This document shows positions 1-8,796 of a stretch of DNA of 64,000 nt, piece by piece. A program made the translations under genes and the position numbers. The stretch lies in contig JAFTUF010000007.1 of the NCBI GenBank assembly GCA_017466405.1, positions 1 through 64,000 of the forward strand, read 5' to 3'. Each line of letters begins with the position of its first letter. Positions within the stretch are counted from its first letter, which is position 1. This DNA is from Bacteroidales bacterium. Its GTDB lineage: Bacteria; Bacteroidota; Bacteroidia; Bacteroidales; F082. The notes beneath the pieces were generated by a model. The model was not told the DNA's origin and did no database searches. It saw only the letters and a program-made list of their open reading frames with translations.

Positions 1-582
1 TTGTTGTTGCTGCTGCTGTTCTTGATTCTGTTGTTGCTCTTGATTCTGTTGTTGCTCTTGATTCTGCTTCTGTTGCTGTTGCTGTTCTTGCTCTTGTTCT
101 TGATTCTGCTGTTGTTGCTCTTGATTTTGCTGTTGCTGCTGTTGCTGCTGCTGAATCATTTTCATGCGAGCATAATTCAGATTGTAGATAGCGTCTTCGT
201 CGTCTGGATTTATTTCCAATGATTTCTTAAATGAATTGAACGCTTCGGCATATTTTTCTTGTGCCATCATGGTGTTGCCGAGATTATAATATGCAGACGC
301 TTCCATTTCTTTGGAAGTATTTCTTTCTGTTACTCCAGTAAATGCTTGTGCAGCGTTCTCATAATTCTTTTGCTCGTATAGTGCGTCGCCTAAGTTGAAT
401 TCTGCTTTTGGGTTGTATTCTTTGTCTAAAGATTTTCTGTAATTGACTTCAGCCTCAGAATAATTCCCTTTCTTGAAGTCACTATTGCCGTGACGGATAA
501 AACCTTTGTCAGTCTGCGCATTAAGCGACAAACATAGAAAAGCAAATAATATGCTTGTTGATATTTTATTGATTGTCTTCAT
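1..582 (-). CDS. batC: BatC-type TPR protein of the aerotolerance operon (C-terminus outside window)
   Basis: Last visible gene of the Bat operon; it reads off the left edge of the window, so its C-terminus is missing. The protein starts with a signal peptide (about residues 1-22, ending in LSLNA), followed by TPR-type helical repeats to about residue 140 (motifs such as AEFNLGDALYEQKNYENA and SAYYNLGNTM). After that comes a run almost entirely of Gln with some Glu/Asn, to the edge. BatC/BatE-type proteins are periplasm-facing TPR partners of the vWA proteins BatA/BatB. The start ATG at 582 overlaps the batB stop by 17 bp, which indicates translational coupling. The Gln-rich CAA/CAG/GAA tract is a low-complexity region prone to length change. 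Confidence 0.85.
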   Translation of the reverse strand, partial: MKTINKISTSILFAFLCLSLNAQTDKGFIRHGNSDFKKGNYSEAEVNYRKSLDKEYNPKAEFNLGDALYEQKNYENAAQAFTGVTERNTSKEMEASAYYNLGNTMMAQEKYAEAFNSFKKSLEINPDDEDAIYNLNYARMKMIQQQQQQQQQNQEQQQQNQEQEQEQQQQQKQNQEQQQNQEQQQNQEQQQQQQ

Positions 583-1630
583 CTTTTGGTTCAAAAAAAT
601 TGAATTTGTTTTCCCAATCTTTCTTTCCGGAAGAAATTAAGATTTCGATTAATAAAAGTATGATGGCTGCGCCTAAGAACCATTGGAACTGATCTTCGTA
701 ATCAGTAAACACCTTTGAGTCTATTTCTGTTTTTTCAGATTGGTTTATTTCATCAAATATTTCGTCTAAGCCTACATTGGAGTTGCTTGCTCTTCTATAG
801 ATGCCGTCTCCGATCTCTGCTATTTGACGTAACATATTGTCATCTAATTTTGTAATGACGATGTTGTTTTCTCTGTCTTTCTTATATCCGATTCTTTTTC
901 CGTATTGGTTGTAAATTGGAATTGGGGCGCCATCTTCAAGACCCATACCTATAGTATATATTTTTATTCCTAACTGTGCAGCATCTTGTGCGGCTTTAAT
1001 GGCATTGCCGTTTTCGTGGTCTTCACCGTCTGAAATAATCACGATAGCTTTTTGGTGTTCGCTTTCTCCAAAAGATTTAGCTGCTAAGTTGATAGCTGCA
1101 CCTATTTCGGTTCCTTGTGATGGAATGAGACTGGTGTTTATTGTAGAGAGAAACATCTTTGCAGCTGCATAATCTGTCGTGATAGGGAGTTGTACGTATG
1201 CATTGCCAGCGAAAATAATAATACCGATTCTGTCGCCGTTGAGTTTGTTAATGAGATTGTTAATGGCTTGCTTAGAACGTTCTAAACGATTTGGTGCTAT
1301 GTCTTCTGCATTCATTGAATTTGAAATGTCGATGCAGAAGTACAGGTCGATGCCTTCTCGTTTTACTTCTTCCATCTTGGAGCCTGTCTGTAAGTTTGCC
1401 AAGGCGACAATGCCTAAGGCTAAGACTATCATATAAATTGCAAATTTTGTATTGCTCCTTGATTTCGATGCAAGTGGTACAAGAAACTCTGCAAACTTGC
1501 TGTCTGCAAACTTCTTGAATTGTCTCTTGTTAATAATTCTTAACAGTATATATAACGCAATGAAGATTGGTATTACAAGAAGTAAATACAAATATTCAGG
1601 ATGTTCAAATCTTAATATATTGGTTTCCAT
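566..1630 (-). CDS. batB: BatB, vWA-domain aerotolerance membrane protein
   Basis: 354-aa membrane protein with two N-terminal membrane segments (about residues 13-33 and 62-80), a von Willebrand A domain with a MIDAS metal site DISNS (D101, S103, S105) plus the later GTEIG and SDGEDH elements, and a C-terminal membrane segment near residue 320. This is the BatA/BatB layout. I chose the ATG at 1630 because the open frame upstream of it overlaps batA and lacks family similarity; from 1630 the protein begins with the usual short N-terminus before the first membrane segment. It lies 11 bp after batA. The Bat operon was named for aerotolerance in Bacteroides fragilis; the molecular task of the complex is still poorly defined. 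Confidence 0.9.
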   Translation of the reverse strand: METNILRFEHPEYLYLLLVIPIFIALYILLRIINKRQFKKFADSKFAEFLVPLASKSRSNTKFAIYMIVLALGIVALANLQTGSKMEEVKREGIDLYFCIDISNSMNAEDIAPNRLERSKQAINNLINKLNGDRIGIIIFAGNAYVQLPITTDYAAAKMFLSTINTSLIPSQGTEIGAAINLAAKSFGESEHQKAIVIISDGEDHENGNAIKAAQDAAQLGIKIYTIGMGLEDGAPIPIYNQYGKRIGYKKDRENNIVITKLDDNMLRQIAEIGDGIYRRASNSNVGLDEIFDEINQSEKTEIDSKVFTDYEDQFQWFLGAAIILLLIEILISSGKKDWENKFNFFEPKDEDNQ

Positions 1631-1641
1631 TTGTTTTAAAT

Positions 1642-2637
1642 TTAATCGGTTATTGATTTGAAAATCGTATGTCTTAATATTAAAGATAAAACGAGTGCGA
1701 GTAGTCCCCAAAATACGAGAGGATAAAATTCTTCGTGTAATCTCTTGAATTCGTTTACTTCTATTTTTGAACGTTCCATCTTGTCAATCTCATCGTAAAT
1801 CTGTTGCAGTTTTTCCTTTGTCTCTGCGCGGAAATATTTGCCGCCTGTTTCATCGGCAATTTGTTGTAATAATTCCTCGTTGATATTTACAGGAACTTGT
1901 TGGTATTTAATGCCGCTGAATGTTTGTACTGGATATGGTGCTGTGCCTCTTGTGCCAGCGCCAATAGTGTAAACTCTGATTCCATATAATTTCGCCATTT
2001 CAGCAGCTGTCGCTGGGTCAATAGAACCTGCGTTGTTGTCACCGTCAGTAAGTAAAATAACTACTTTGGAAATAGCTTCGCTGTCTTTAAGTCTGTTAAT
2101 GGCCGAAGCTAAACCGTCGCCAATGGCGGTGCCATCTTCCAACATTCCGCACTTCATGTCTTTTAACATGTTGAGCATCATGCCGTGGTCTGTAGTTAAA
2201 GGTACTTGCGTAAAGGTTTCACCACTAAAAACAACTAATCCCATTCTGTCGCCTGGACGTCCGTTGACAAAGTCGGAGGCTACGGCCTTTGAGGCTTCTA
2301 ACCTGTCAGGCTTTAAGTCGGCTGCCAACATACTGCTTGAGATGTCCATCGCTAAAACGATGTCGATTCCTTCAATATTGATCTTCTGGTTTTTAGAACT
2401 GCTTTGCGGACGAGCTAATGCCACAATAAATAATGATAAAGCAATTATTTCTAATGCAAAGACGATATGTCTCAGATACGCTTTCCACGATTTTGGAAGC
2501 TTGTTGAAGAATCCGGTGTCTGAAAAACGTAGATACGCTTGCTGTTTGTTGCAGTTGAAAATATACCATATAATCAATAGCGGTATGATAATCAGTCCAA
2601 AAAGGAAATGCTGTGACGCAAACTCTATTGAATTCAT
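1642..2637 (-). CDS. batA: BatA, vWA-domain aerotolerance membrane protein
   Basis: 331 aa with the same architecture as its neighbour BatB: an N-terminal membrane segment (about 10-28), a second near 57-75, a vWA domain with MIDAS residues D98, S100 and S102 (MDISSSM) and a C-terminal membrane segment near 305-322. Later MIDAS-associated motifs GTAIGDG and LTDGDNN are present. The start overlaps the stop of the upstream gene by ATGA (2634-2637), so the two are translationally coupled. With BatB it probably forms a membrane-anchored vWA pair that is acted on by the MoxR ATPase encoded at the head of the operon. Confidence 0.92.
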   Translation of the reverse strand: MNSIEFASQHFLFGLIIIPLLIIWYIFNCNKQQAYLRFSDTGFFNKLPKSWKAYLRHIVFALEIIALSLFIVALARPQSSSKNQKINIEGIDIVLAMDISSSMLAADLKPDRLEASKAVASDFVNGRPGDRMGLVVFSGETFTQVPLTTDHGMMLNMLKDMKCGMLEDGTAIGDGLASAINRLKDSEAISKVVILLTDGDNNAGSIDPATAAEMAKLYGIRVYTIGAGTRGTAPYPVQTFSGIKYQQVPVNINEELLQQIADETGGKYFRAETKEKLQQIYDEIDKMERSKIEVNEFKRLHEEFYPLVFWGLLALVLSLILRHTIFKSITD

Positions 2638-3677
2638 TTTGTTTCCTCCATTTCTTGATTTTCGCTTGCTTGTTCTTCAAATTTGTATTTCTTTGCCTTG
2701 GCTTCTTCTTCTTTTTGCTTTTCTAATTCCTGATGGAAGATGTAACTTTCTTCAACAAAAGTATTGATGTCGTTGAATGCCATCTCATTTTGTGATGAAT
2801 CTGGATTTGCTTTGGCAAATTTTACAAGATCGGCAGTTACAAGTGTTTCTTGCAACTTTCTGTAAATATTGTCGCTAAGATTCAATCTTCTGACTTCTTC
2901 TAAAATTTCGTCAGATGTCATTTCTATAGCTTCAATGTTGAATTGACCTTCGAGATATTCTCTTGCGATATCCGTTAAATCTGTGTAATATTCTTTTGAC
3001 TTACCTGATTGCCAGAGATTTGATTCCTTAAGGCTGAGAAGTTTCTCTCTTGCAGTTACGATAGCTGGAATAGAGGGCTTTGTTTCCTCTTCTTCGATTC
3101 TATCTTTCTTCTTGGAACGCTTGATGAGATATGTTATCAACAGTATCAATCCTGCCAAAACTATGACTCCGCCAAAGTATGGTATTGTTTCTTCGACAGT
3201 TAAGCTTTGTTTGATCGGCATTTTTATGGGCTTATATGCCACCGTCGTATCAACTGAAACACCTTTTACGTAGATGTCTTTGTAATCGGTGAAACAAGTG
3301 AATTTTGTAGTGTCATCTGCTGACTTTGAATATTTTATGCCAATACTTGGAATCTCGATGTAGCCAGTATCGAATGTCGTCATTATTAAATCTTGAGATA
3401 AAATGACATCATTACTATTATTAATAGGTGTCCTGGTAACTTCACCTTTCTTAATAATTTCAATATTGTTGATGCTGTCTTTAATTCCATTCCAGTCGAT
3501 GATGTAACTGTCTGGGGATTTTACTTCTAATTTGAAATTAAAAGGCTGACCAGCGGAGATACTATCTCTGTCGATGGTTCCACTTGCAATGACGTTTTGT
3601 GCATAGCAATGAATATCAATGAAAAATATTATTGCTAAAACGATGATTGTACTTATTGAATGCAATTTTTTTCTCAT
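2634..3677 (-). CDS. BatD-like membrane protein between DUF58 and BatA
   Basis: 347-aa protein with a signal peptide (about residues 1-26), a periplasmic beta-rich half resembling the first domain of BatD proteins (phrases such as SAGQPFNFKLEVKSP), one membrane segment around residues 165-185, and a charged cytoplasmic tail with helical segments ending in a Glu/Lys-rich stretch. It is the third gene of moxR-DUF58-X-batA-batB-batC, a position normally filled by a poorly characterised BatD/DUF4381-like protein. It overlaps both neighbours by 4 bp (ATGA). The function is inferred from position and topology only. Confidence 0.7.
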   Translation of the reverse strand: MRKKLHSISTIIVLAIIFFIDIHCYAQNVIASGTIDRDSISAGQPFNFKLEVKSPDSYIIDWNGIKDSINNIEIIKKGEVTRTPINNSNDVILSQDLIMTTFDTGYIEIPSIGIKYSKSADDTTKFTCFTDYKDIYVKGVSVDTTVAYKPIKMPIKQSLTVEETIPYFGGVIVLAGLILLITYLIKRSKKKDRIEEEETKPSIPAIVTAREKLLSLKESNLWQSGKSKEYYTDLTDIAREYLEGQFNIEAIEMTSDEILEEVRRLNLSDNIYRKLQETLVTADLVKFAKANPDSSQNEMAFNDINTFVEESYIFHQELEKQKEEEAKAKKYKFEEQASENQEMEETK

Positions 3678-4552
3678 CTTCTTGATTCTCTTTTCTTAAA
3701 TAACTGCATTAAAGGTTTTACGTAATCTATGTCAGTATAAATCAAAGCATTATCAATACCATTGTTAGCAAAAATCTTATTTAGTTTTATAGACTCTGCT
3801 TGAATGTATTTCTGATAGGCTTCGTTCCAAGAACTCATTGAGGTATCTACCCAAACGTCTTTGTTTGTCTCTGAATCTCTGAATTTTACAAGACCTATTT
3901 TAGGGAGAACGAGTTCTCTTTTATCCGTTATTCTTAAACATACGAGGTCGTGCTTGTTAGCGGCGATTCTTATCTGTTGTTCAAAAGGTTTCTTCGAGAT
4001 GAAATCGGAAATAAGGAATGCTGTCGTACGTTTTTTAATAGCACTTGTTAAAAAACGCAGACCTTCACCGATGTCTGTTCCTTTATGTTGTGGTGTAAAT
4101 GTAACAATCTCTCTGATAATACGTAAGATATGACTTGAACCTTTCTTAGGAGGAATGAATTTTTCAATCTGGTCGCTGAAGAATATCACACCTACTTTAT
4201 CATTATTCTGAATCGCTGAGAATGCCAATACGGCTGCTAATTCTGCTGTGAGATCTCTCTTTGAAATGTTGACTGAACCGAAATCGTTTGAACCCGATAC
4301 GTCGATAAGCAACATCACTGTCATCTCGCGTTCTTCTTCAAAAATCTTTACGAAGGGACGATTGAAACGTGCTGTGACATTCCAGTCGATGTTGCGAATG
4401 TCGTCACCATATTGATATTCACGAACTTCGCTGAAGGTCATACCACGACCCTTGAAGGCACTATGATACTGACCAGAGAAGATGTTGTTGGTCAAGCCAC
4501 GTGTCTTGATCTCGATTTTTCTAACCTTTTTAAATAGTTCGTTTGTTTCCAT
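3674..4552 (-). CDS. DUF58 family protein
   Basis: 292-aa soluble DUF58 protein. The family signature is clear around residues 37-70: GMTFSEVREYQYGDD, then IRNIDWNVTARF and FVKIFEEERE. A vWA-like metal site DVSGS follows (D84, S86, S88). DUF58 genes sit next to moxR in nearly all MoxR-type operons and are thought to link the ATPase to vWA partners. The gene starts 14 bp after moxR and its stop overlaps the next start (ATGA), so it belongs to the Bat transcript. Confidence 0.92.
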   Translation of the reverse strand: METNELFKKVRKIEIKTRGLTNNIFSGQYHSAFKGRGMTFSEVREYQYGDDIRNIDWNVTARFNRPFVKIFEEEREMTVMLLIDVSGSNDFGSVNISKRDLTAELAAVLAFSAIQNNDKVGVIFFSDQIEKFIPPKKGSSHILRIIREIVTFTPQHKGTDIGEGLRFLTSAIKKRTTAFLISDFISKKPFEQQIRIAANKHDLVCLRITDKRELVLPKIGLVKFRDSETNKDVWVDTSMSSWNEAYQKYIQAESIKLNKIFANNGIDNALIYTDIDYVKPLMQLFKKRESRR

Positions 4553-4566
4553 AATTCAAAAATAAA

Positions 4567-5559
4567 TCACGGCACTTCAACAATATTGAGGATTTCGTTG
4601 ATGATTTCTTCAGTTGTAATGTTCTCGGCTTCAGCTTCGTATGTTAATCCGATACGATGTCTCATTACGTCAGGAGCGATGGCGCGCACGTCTTCTGGGA
4701 TTACATAACCGCGACGTTTAATGAAAGCGTATGCTTTTGCTGCCATGGCTAAATTGATTGTTGCACGTGGAGAACCGCCGTAGCTAATAAGACCTGCGAA
4801 TTTCTTCAGTTTATAATCGTTAGGATAACGTGATGCAAAGACGATGTCGGTGATGTAGTTTTCAATCTTTTCGTCGAGATAAACTTCACGGCAAACTTTT
4901 CTTGCATTTAAGATTTCCTTCGTTGATGTGACAGGTTTGATTTCTGGATATTCTCTTGTAATATTTTGACGAAGAATGATTTTCTCCTCTTCTTTCTTAG
5001 GATAGTCAATCACGACCTTAAGCATGAAACGGTCAACTTGAGCTTCTGGAAGTGGATATGTACCTTCTTGTTCTATAGGGTTTTGTGTTGCCATTACGAG
5101 GAATGGATCTGGTAAAGCAAACGTATTTTCACCAATTGTAACCTGATGTTCCTGCATCGCTTCGAGCAATGCACTTTGCACCTTAGCAGGTGAACGGTTA
5201 ATTTCGTCTGCTAAGACAAAATTTGCGAAAACTGGACCCTTACGAACTATAAATTCTTCGTTCTTCTGACTATAAATCATTGTACCGATCAAGTCGGCAG
5301 GCAAGAGGTCTGGAGTGAACTGAATACGACTGAAGTCGGCATCAATAATGCTTGATAATGTCTTGATGGCAAGTGTTTTTGCTAATCCAGGAACACCTTC
5401 GAGAAGGATGTGCCCGTTTGATAATAAACCTATTAATAATCTCTCAGTCATGTGTTTCTGACCAACGATTACTTTACTCATTTCAAGATTAACAAGGTCA
5501 ATGAACTGACTTTCTCTCTGAATTCTTTCGTTAAGTTCACGAATATCTGTCTCTATCAT
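4567..5559 (-). CDS. moxR: MoxR-family AAA+ ATPase
   Basis: 330-aa MoxR ATPase, the first gene of the Bat operon. Visible motifs are Walker A GVPGLAKT (residues 55-62), Walker B LADEINR (about 116-122), sensor-1 ATQNP (157-161) and the MoxR-typical PEAQVDRF (171-178), followed by the C-terminal lid with RGYVIPEDVRA. MoxR ATPases work as chaperones that help assemble or activate vWA-containing partners, here BatA/BatB. Length is normal for the family. A -7 box lies about 29 bp upstream of the start, so transcription of the whole operon probably begins there. Confidence 0.95.
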   Translation of the reverse strand: MIETDIRELNERIQRESQFIDLVNLEMSKVIVGQKHMTERLLIGLLSNGHILLEGVPGLAKTLAIKTLSSIIDADFSRIQFTPDLLPADLIGTMIYSQKNEEFIVRKGPVFANFVLADEINRSPAKVQSALLEAMQEHQVTIGENTFALPDPFLVMATQNPIEQEGTYPLPEAQVDRFMLKVVIDYPKKEEEKIILRQNITREYPEIKPVTSTKEILNARKVCREVYLDEKIENYITDIVFASRYPNDYKLKKFAGLISYGGSPRATINLAMAAKAYAFIKRRGYVIPEDVRAIAPDVMRHRIGLTYEAEAENITTEEIINEILNIVEVP

Positions 5560-5587
5560 AGTTGACTTTTTTTATTTAATTAATGTG

Positions 5588-5595
5588 CAAATTTA
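5588..5595 (-). promoter_or_regulatory. -7 element for the Bat operon
   Basis: On the minus strand this reads TAAATTTG, an exact match to the Bacteroidota -7 consensus TAnnTTTG, 29 bp before the moxR start. I do not see a TTG at the usual 19-bp spacing. Confidence 0.5.
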
Positions 5596-5640
5596 ACAAG
5601 AATTTGTCAATTTTATTGTATGACGACCTAACAATTTTTT

Positions 5641-5674
5641 CAATCAAGACAAATCAAACGACTTGTCTTGATTG
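5641..5674 (-). terminator. Perfect 12-bp hairpin after the sigma-factor gene
   Basis: CAATCAAGACAA at 5641-5652 pairs exactly with TTGTCTTGATTG at 5663-5674 across a 10-nt loop. It lies 9 bp after the sigma-factor stop and before the moxR promoter, the right place for a terminator. On the minus strand it is followed by an A-run rather than a T-run, so termination is not certain. Confidence 0.45.
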
Positions 5675-5683
5675 TAGTAAAAT

Positions 5684-6193
5684 TTAATTAGGACAATATT
5701 CGCTCATTTGACTCATCAATTTTTTGCGACTGTAGAAAATTCTGCTTTTTACAGTGCCGATGGTCAGGTGTAAACAATCTGCGATTTCTTTGTATTTATA
5801 TCCGTCGTTGTACATATCGAATGCGCGTCTAAATTCTTCGTCTAATTTCTTTATACCTTTTTCTAATTCTATTGCGTTAAGCATTGACTCTGGGTCGGTA
5901 TCGGTATGTGAATTGCTGATGTTCAAATAGTAAAGATCTTCACTTTGGTCGATGATAGTTTGTGCTTTTTTAGTTCTACGATAGTTGTTGATGAAAATGT
6001 TTTTCATAATTGTGTAAACCCATGCTTTGAAATTGTTATGGTTTACATACTTTTCTCTGTAAATCAAAGCTTTGAGAAAAGTTTCTTGTGTTAAATCTTT
6101 GGCGTCGTCTTCGTTGCCTGTTAACTGTTTTGCAAATGCTTCTAAATTTCCTTGAAGGTTTGTCAAGCTGCTGTTGAATTCGATTGCTGTCAT
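5684..6193 (-). CDS. ECF-type sigma-70 factor
   Basis: 169-aa extracytoplasmic-function sigma factor with region 2 (DAKDLTQETFLKAL and WVYTIMKNIFINNYRR) and region 4 (EIADCLHLTIGTVKSRIFYSRKKL), and no region 3. No anti-sigma gene lies beside it. I chose ATG 6193 rather than the upstream in-frame ATG at 6250 because a complete Bacteroidota promoter (6248-6277) would start the transcript near 6241, downstream of the earlier ATG. This gives a leader of about 48 nt. The target regulon cannot be read here; the adjacent Bat operon and the divergent envelope operon are candidates. Confidence 0.9.
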   Translation of the reverse strand: MTAIEFNSSLTNLQGNLEAFAKQLTGNEDDAKDLTQETFLKALIYREKYVNHNNFKAWVYTIMKNIFINNYRRTKKAQTIIDQSEDLYYLNISNSHTDTDPESMLNAIELEKGIKKLDEEFRRAFDMYNDGYKYKEIADCLHLTIGTVKSRIFYSRKKLMSQMSEYCPN

Positions 6194-6247
6194 TTTAATG
6201 TTGTTTTTAGTTTTTAAAAAATCGGTTGTTTGTTGTTGTTGTGCTTG

Positions 6248-6277
6248 CAAAAATAATAATCAATTAAATTTTGTCAA
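6248..6277 (-). promoter_or_regulatory. Promoter of the sigma-factor gene
   Basis: On the minus strand, TTG at 6277-6275 and TATTTTTG at 6255-6248 are separated by exactly 19 bp, a full match to the Bacteroidota housekeeping promoter TTG-N19-TAnnTTTG. It decides the start codon of the sigma-factor gene. Confidence 0.75.
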
Positions 6278-6376
6278 GACCCTTTGAGCCTCAATGACCT
6301 ATGATTTTGGCCTTGGGTGTTCTATGTAATTGATTTATTGAGTGTTACTAAATGTTAAATTTTTGTTAAATTTAAA

Positions 6377-6447
6377 AAGTTAACGGATTTTAATATAAAG
6401 TTAACGGAAATTAAGGTAAGTTAACGTTTTTTAAGATTAAGTTATCG
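6377..6447. promoter_or_regulatory. Four AAGTTAACGG-type direct repeats in helical phase
   Basis: The core GTTAACG starts at 6379, 6400 and 6420, with a variant GTTATCG at 6441. Steps are 21, 20 and 21 bp, about two helix turns, so all copies face one side of the DNA. They lie in the 354-bp divergent spacer between the sigma-factor gene and the DUF2520 gene. Apart from these, the sigma promoter and a weak -7-like TATCTTCG at 6524, I see nothing else in this spacer. Confidence 0.5.
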
Positions 6448-6547
6448 GGTCTTTTTTGGAGCTTATTTTGCTCTTTTTTTCCACATGGCAGATGTGTCAA
6501 TATTTTGGTAAAGATATTTTTTGTATCTTCGTGAAAATTTATTTTAT

Positions 6548-7330
6548 ATGATTCCATTTAAGAAAATAGCTTTGATTGGTGCGGGAAATGTGGCGTGTAA
6601 TATTGTTAAAGTGTTGAGAAATAATGGAATCGAACCTTTTTGTATTTATACTCGTTCTGTAAATAAGGTTCAAGAAATACAAGAAAAGATAGGTATAAAA
6701 GCGGTTTGTAATTATAGCGAAATGCAAGATTGCGATTTGGTTATAATTGCAGTGAAGGATGATGCGATAAAGGAAGTTTCGTTAAATCTTAATAATTTTA
6801 AAGCATTGGTAGTTCATACTTCTGGAACTCAGAGTTCTTCTTTGTTGAATCATCTTGATAATTACGGTATTATGTATCCTTTGCAAACATTTTCAAAAGA
6901 CGTTGAAGTGGATTTTAAGCAAATACCTTTTTTGATTAATGCATCATCCGCAGAAAATTTGGAAAAGTTGAAAATGTTTGTCAAGAGATTGTCTGATGTT
7001 GTAATAGAATGCACTGACGAAAATAGAAGCTTTATACACATGAGTGCAGTGTATGTTTCTAATTTTGTTAATGTTATGCTTCAGATTGGGAATAAATTTC
7101 TTGAAGAGAAGGGTCTTGACGTATCAGTTTTGCAGCCCTTGGTGATGGAAACTGTTAAAAAAGCTTTCGCAATGGGAGCTGAAAATGCTCTGACAGGTCC
7201 TGCAAGAAGAGCAGATTATGACACCATTAATAAGCATAAGCTCTTGCTAAGTGATTATGATGATGAGAAAAAAATATATGAATTGTTAACAAATTATATC
7301 TTAAAAAATATAACAAATGAAAAATTATAA
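6548..7330 (+). CDS. DUF2520 Rossmann-like NAD(P)-binding protein
   Basis: 260-aa protein with an N-terminal Rossmann nucleotide-binding motif IALIGAGNVA (G11, G13, A16) and a helical C-terminal DUF2520 domain containing FIHMSAVYVSNFVN and LTGPARRAD. This resembles ketopantoate/pyrroline-carboxylate reductase-like folds; the substrate is unknown. I start it at ATG 6548, before MIPFKKIALIG; an earlier TTG frame overlaps the likely promoter. It heads a plus-strand run (DUF2520, KdsC-type HAD, UbiA, Maf, lpxB) with overlapping ends, a linkage common in Bacteroidota genomes. Confidence 0.88.
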   Translation: MIPFKKIALIGAGNVACNIVKVLRNNGIEPFCIYTRSVNKVQEIQEKIGIKAVCNYSEMQDCDLVIIAVKDDAIKEVSLNLNNFKALVVHTSGTQSSSLLNHLDNYGIMYPLQTFSKDVEVDFKQIPFLINASSAENLEKLKMFVKRLSDVVIECTDENRSFIHMSAVYVSNFVNVMLQIGNKFLEEKGLDVSVLQPLVMETVKKAFAMGAENALTGPARRADYDTINKHKLLLSDYDDEKKIYELLTNYILKNITNEKL

Positions 7331-7841
7331 GGAAAAATTAAAAGATATTACAACTTTTATCTTTGATTATGACGGTGTTATGACTCAAGGTGATGTTTTG
7401 GTGGATGCTGATGGCGTGCCTTTACGTAGCAGCAATGTCAAAGATGGTTATGCTGTTCAACTTGCGGTGAGACTTGGTTATAATGTCGCTATAATTACAG
7501 GTGGCTATTCAGTTTCTATCGAGAAGAGAATGATGATGTTGGGTGTTAAAGATGTTTTCGTTCGTTCTGCAAATAAAGTTGAAGTCTTGCAAAAATATAT
7601 GGAAACCAATAATTTAAAACCTGAACAAATTGTTTATATGGGTGATGATATCCCTGATTATCCTGTGATGAAAATGGTTGGATTGCCTGTTTGTCCAGCT
7701 GATGCTTCTTCTGAAATTAAGGATATCAGTTTATATATCAGTCATTATAATGGTGGTAAGGGCGCTGTGAGAGATATTATCGAACAAGTGCTTAAAGCCC
7801 AAGACAAATGGATGAAGGATTTTGCTTGTTATATCTGGTAA
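7317..7841 (+). CDS. KdsC/YrbI-type HAD phosphatase
   Basis: 174-aa C0-type HAD phosphatase without a cap domain, the family of 3-deoxy-D-manno-octulosonate 8-phosphate phosphatase. Motif I is FDYDGVMTQG (nucleophile D17, acid D19), motif II IITGG, motif III near the conserved Lys of SANKVEVL, and motif IV MGDDIPDYPVM. KdsC normally has DVDGVLTDG, so Y18 and Q24 are mild variants. It overlaps the upstream gene by 14 bp. With lpxB in the same run, a role in Kdo-lipid A synthesis is plausible, though some family members act on other sugar phosphates. Confidence 0.88.
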   Translation: MKNYKEKLKDITTFIFDYDGVMTQGDVLVDADGVPLRSSNVKDGYAVQLAVRLGYNVAIITGGYSVSIEKRMMMLGVKDVFVRSANKVEVLQKYMETNNLKPEQIVYMGDDIPDYPVMKMVGLPVCPADASSEIKDISLYISHYNGGKGAVRDIIEQVLKAQDKWMKDFACYIW

Positions 7842-7842
7842 A

Positions 7843-8796
7843 ATGATAAGAATGAATAAGATAAAGGCTTTCTTTAAGTTGACTCGATGGTCAAATCTTC
7901 TTATGATAGCAATAATGATGTTAATCGTATATTATTGCTTGATGTCGCCTTTGTTTGTTTCAGGTATTGCTTCAGTAATGCCATCTCCGCCGGCATTTCT
8001 GTTACTTCTTATTTCATTGGTTTTCATAGTAGCCGGTGGCTACGTAATTAATGATTTGTTCGATGTGGAAATTGATAAACTGAATAAACCTGATAAACTT
8101 ATCGTAACAAAAAACTTTACAGAAAAAGAAACAAAAATTTCATATATTATGCTGACAACCATTGGACTTGCTTCAGGATTGGTATCAAGTCTTATGATTG
8201 AAAAAAATGATTTCCTTACACTATTTGCATTATTGTCTTTATTGGTCGCATTGTTGTATTCTTACTCGTCAACGTATAAGAAGAAATTTTTTGTAGGTAA
8301 TTTAATAGTCTCATTGTCAGTGGCTTTTGCCGTGTTTTTACCTTGGCTGTTTGAATTGTTATATTTATCCGACAATCTTTTGGTTTTATCAGCAAGTAAG
8401 GAATTGATGATGGGAGTTCTTCCTTTCGTGTTGATATATACAGCCTTTGCTTTTTTAATGACTTTGATTAGGGAAATTATAAAAGACGCTGAAGATTATA
8501 AAGGCGATTCTGTGACCCGTTGCAGGACAATACCAATTGTCTTAGGTATAAATAAAACAAAAACAATACTTTGTATAATGGTAGTTGCTTTGATGTTACT
8601 TTTGTTCTATTATAGTTTTATCCTTTTTAATTTGAAATTATATGTCGCATTTGCAATGATGTTACTAATTGTTGTATGTTCGATTTTTCTTCTTGTTAAA
8701 ATTTATAAAGCTGATGTTAAAAATGATTTTCATTTCATGTCAGGCTTGTCTAAGATAATGATGCTCATAGGAATATTGTCAATGTTATTTATATGA
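7843..8796 (+). CDS. UbiA-family prenyltransferase
   Basis: 317-aa polytopic membrane protein of the UbiA superfamily, with about nine membrane segments and both Asp-rich sites. The first is NDLFDVEIDKLNKPDK (about residues 72-87) and the second is REIIKDAEDYKGD, followed by RTIP. These bind Mg2+-prenyl diphosphate. The variant NDxxDxExDxxNKP resembles geranylgeranylglycerol-phosphate geranylgeranyltransferase-like members seen throughout Bacteroidota, whose substrate is not settled. I chose ATG 7843, two bases after the HAD stop; ATG 7852 is also possible. Its stop overlaps the maf start by ATGA. Confidence 0.9.
   Translation: MIRMNKIKAFFKLTRWSNLLMIAIMMLIVYYCLMSPLFVSGIASVMPSPPAFLLLLISLVFIVAGGYVINDLFDVEIDKLNKPDKLIVTKNFTEKETKISYIMLTTIGLASGLVSSLMIEKNDFLTLFALLSLLVALLYSYSSTYKKKFFVGNLIVSLSVAFAVFLPWLFELLYLSDNLLVLSASKELMMGVLPFVLIYTAFAFLMTLIREIIKDAEDYKGDSVTRCRTIPIVLGINKTKTILCIMVVALMLLLFYYSFILFNLKLYVAFAMMLLIVVCSIFLLVKIYKADVKNDFHFMSGLSKIMMLIGILSMLFI

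Noticed and set aside
1-222. Leucine-rich open frame on the plus strand
   Set aside because: It is the reverse reading of the CAA/CAG Gln-rich tract of batC on the minus strand.
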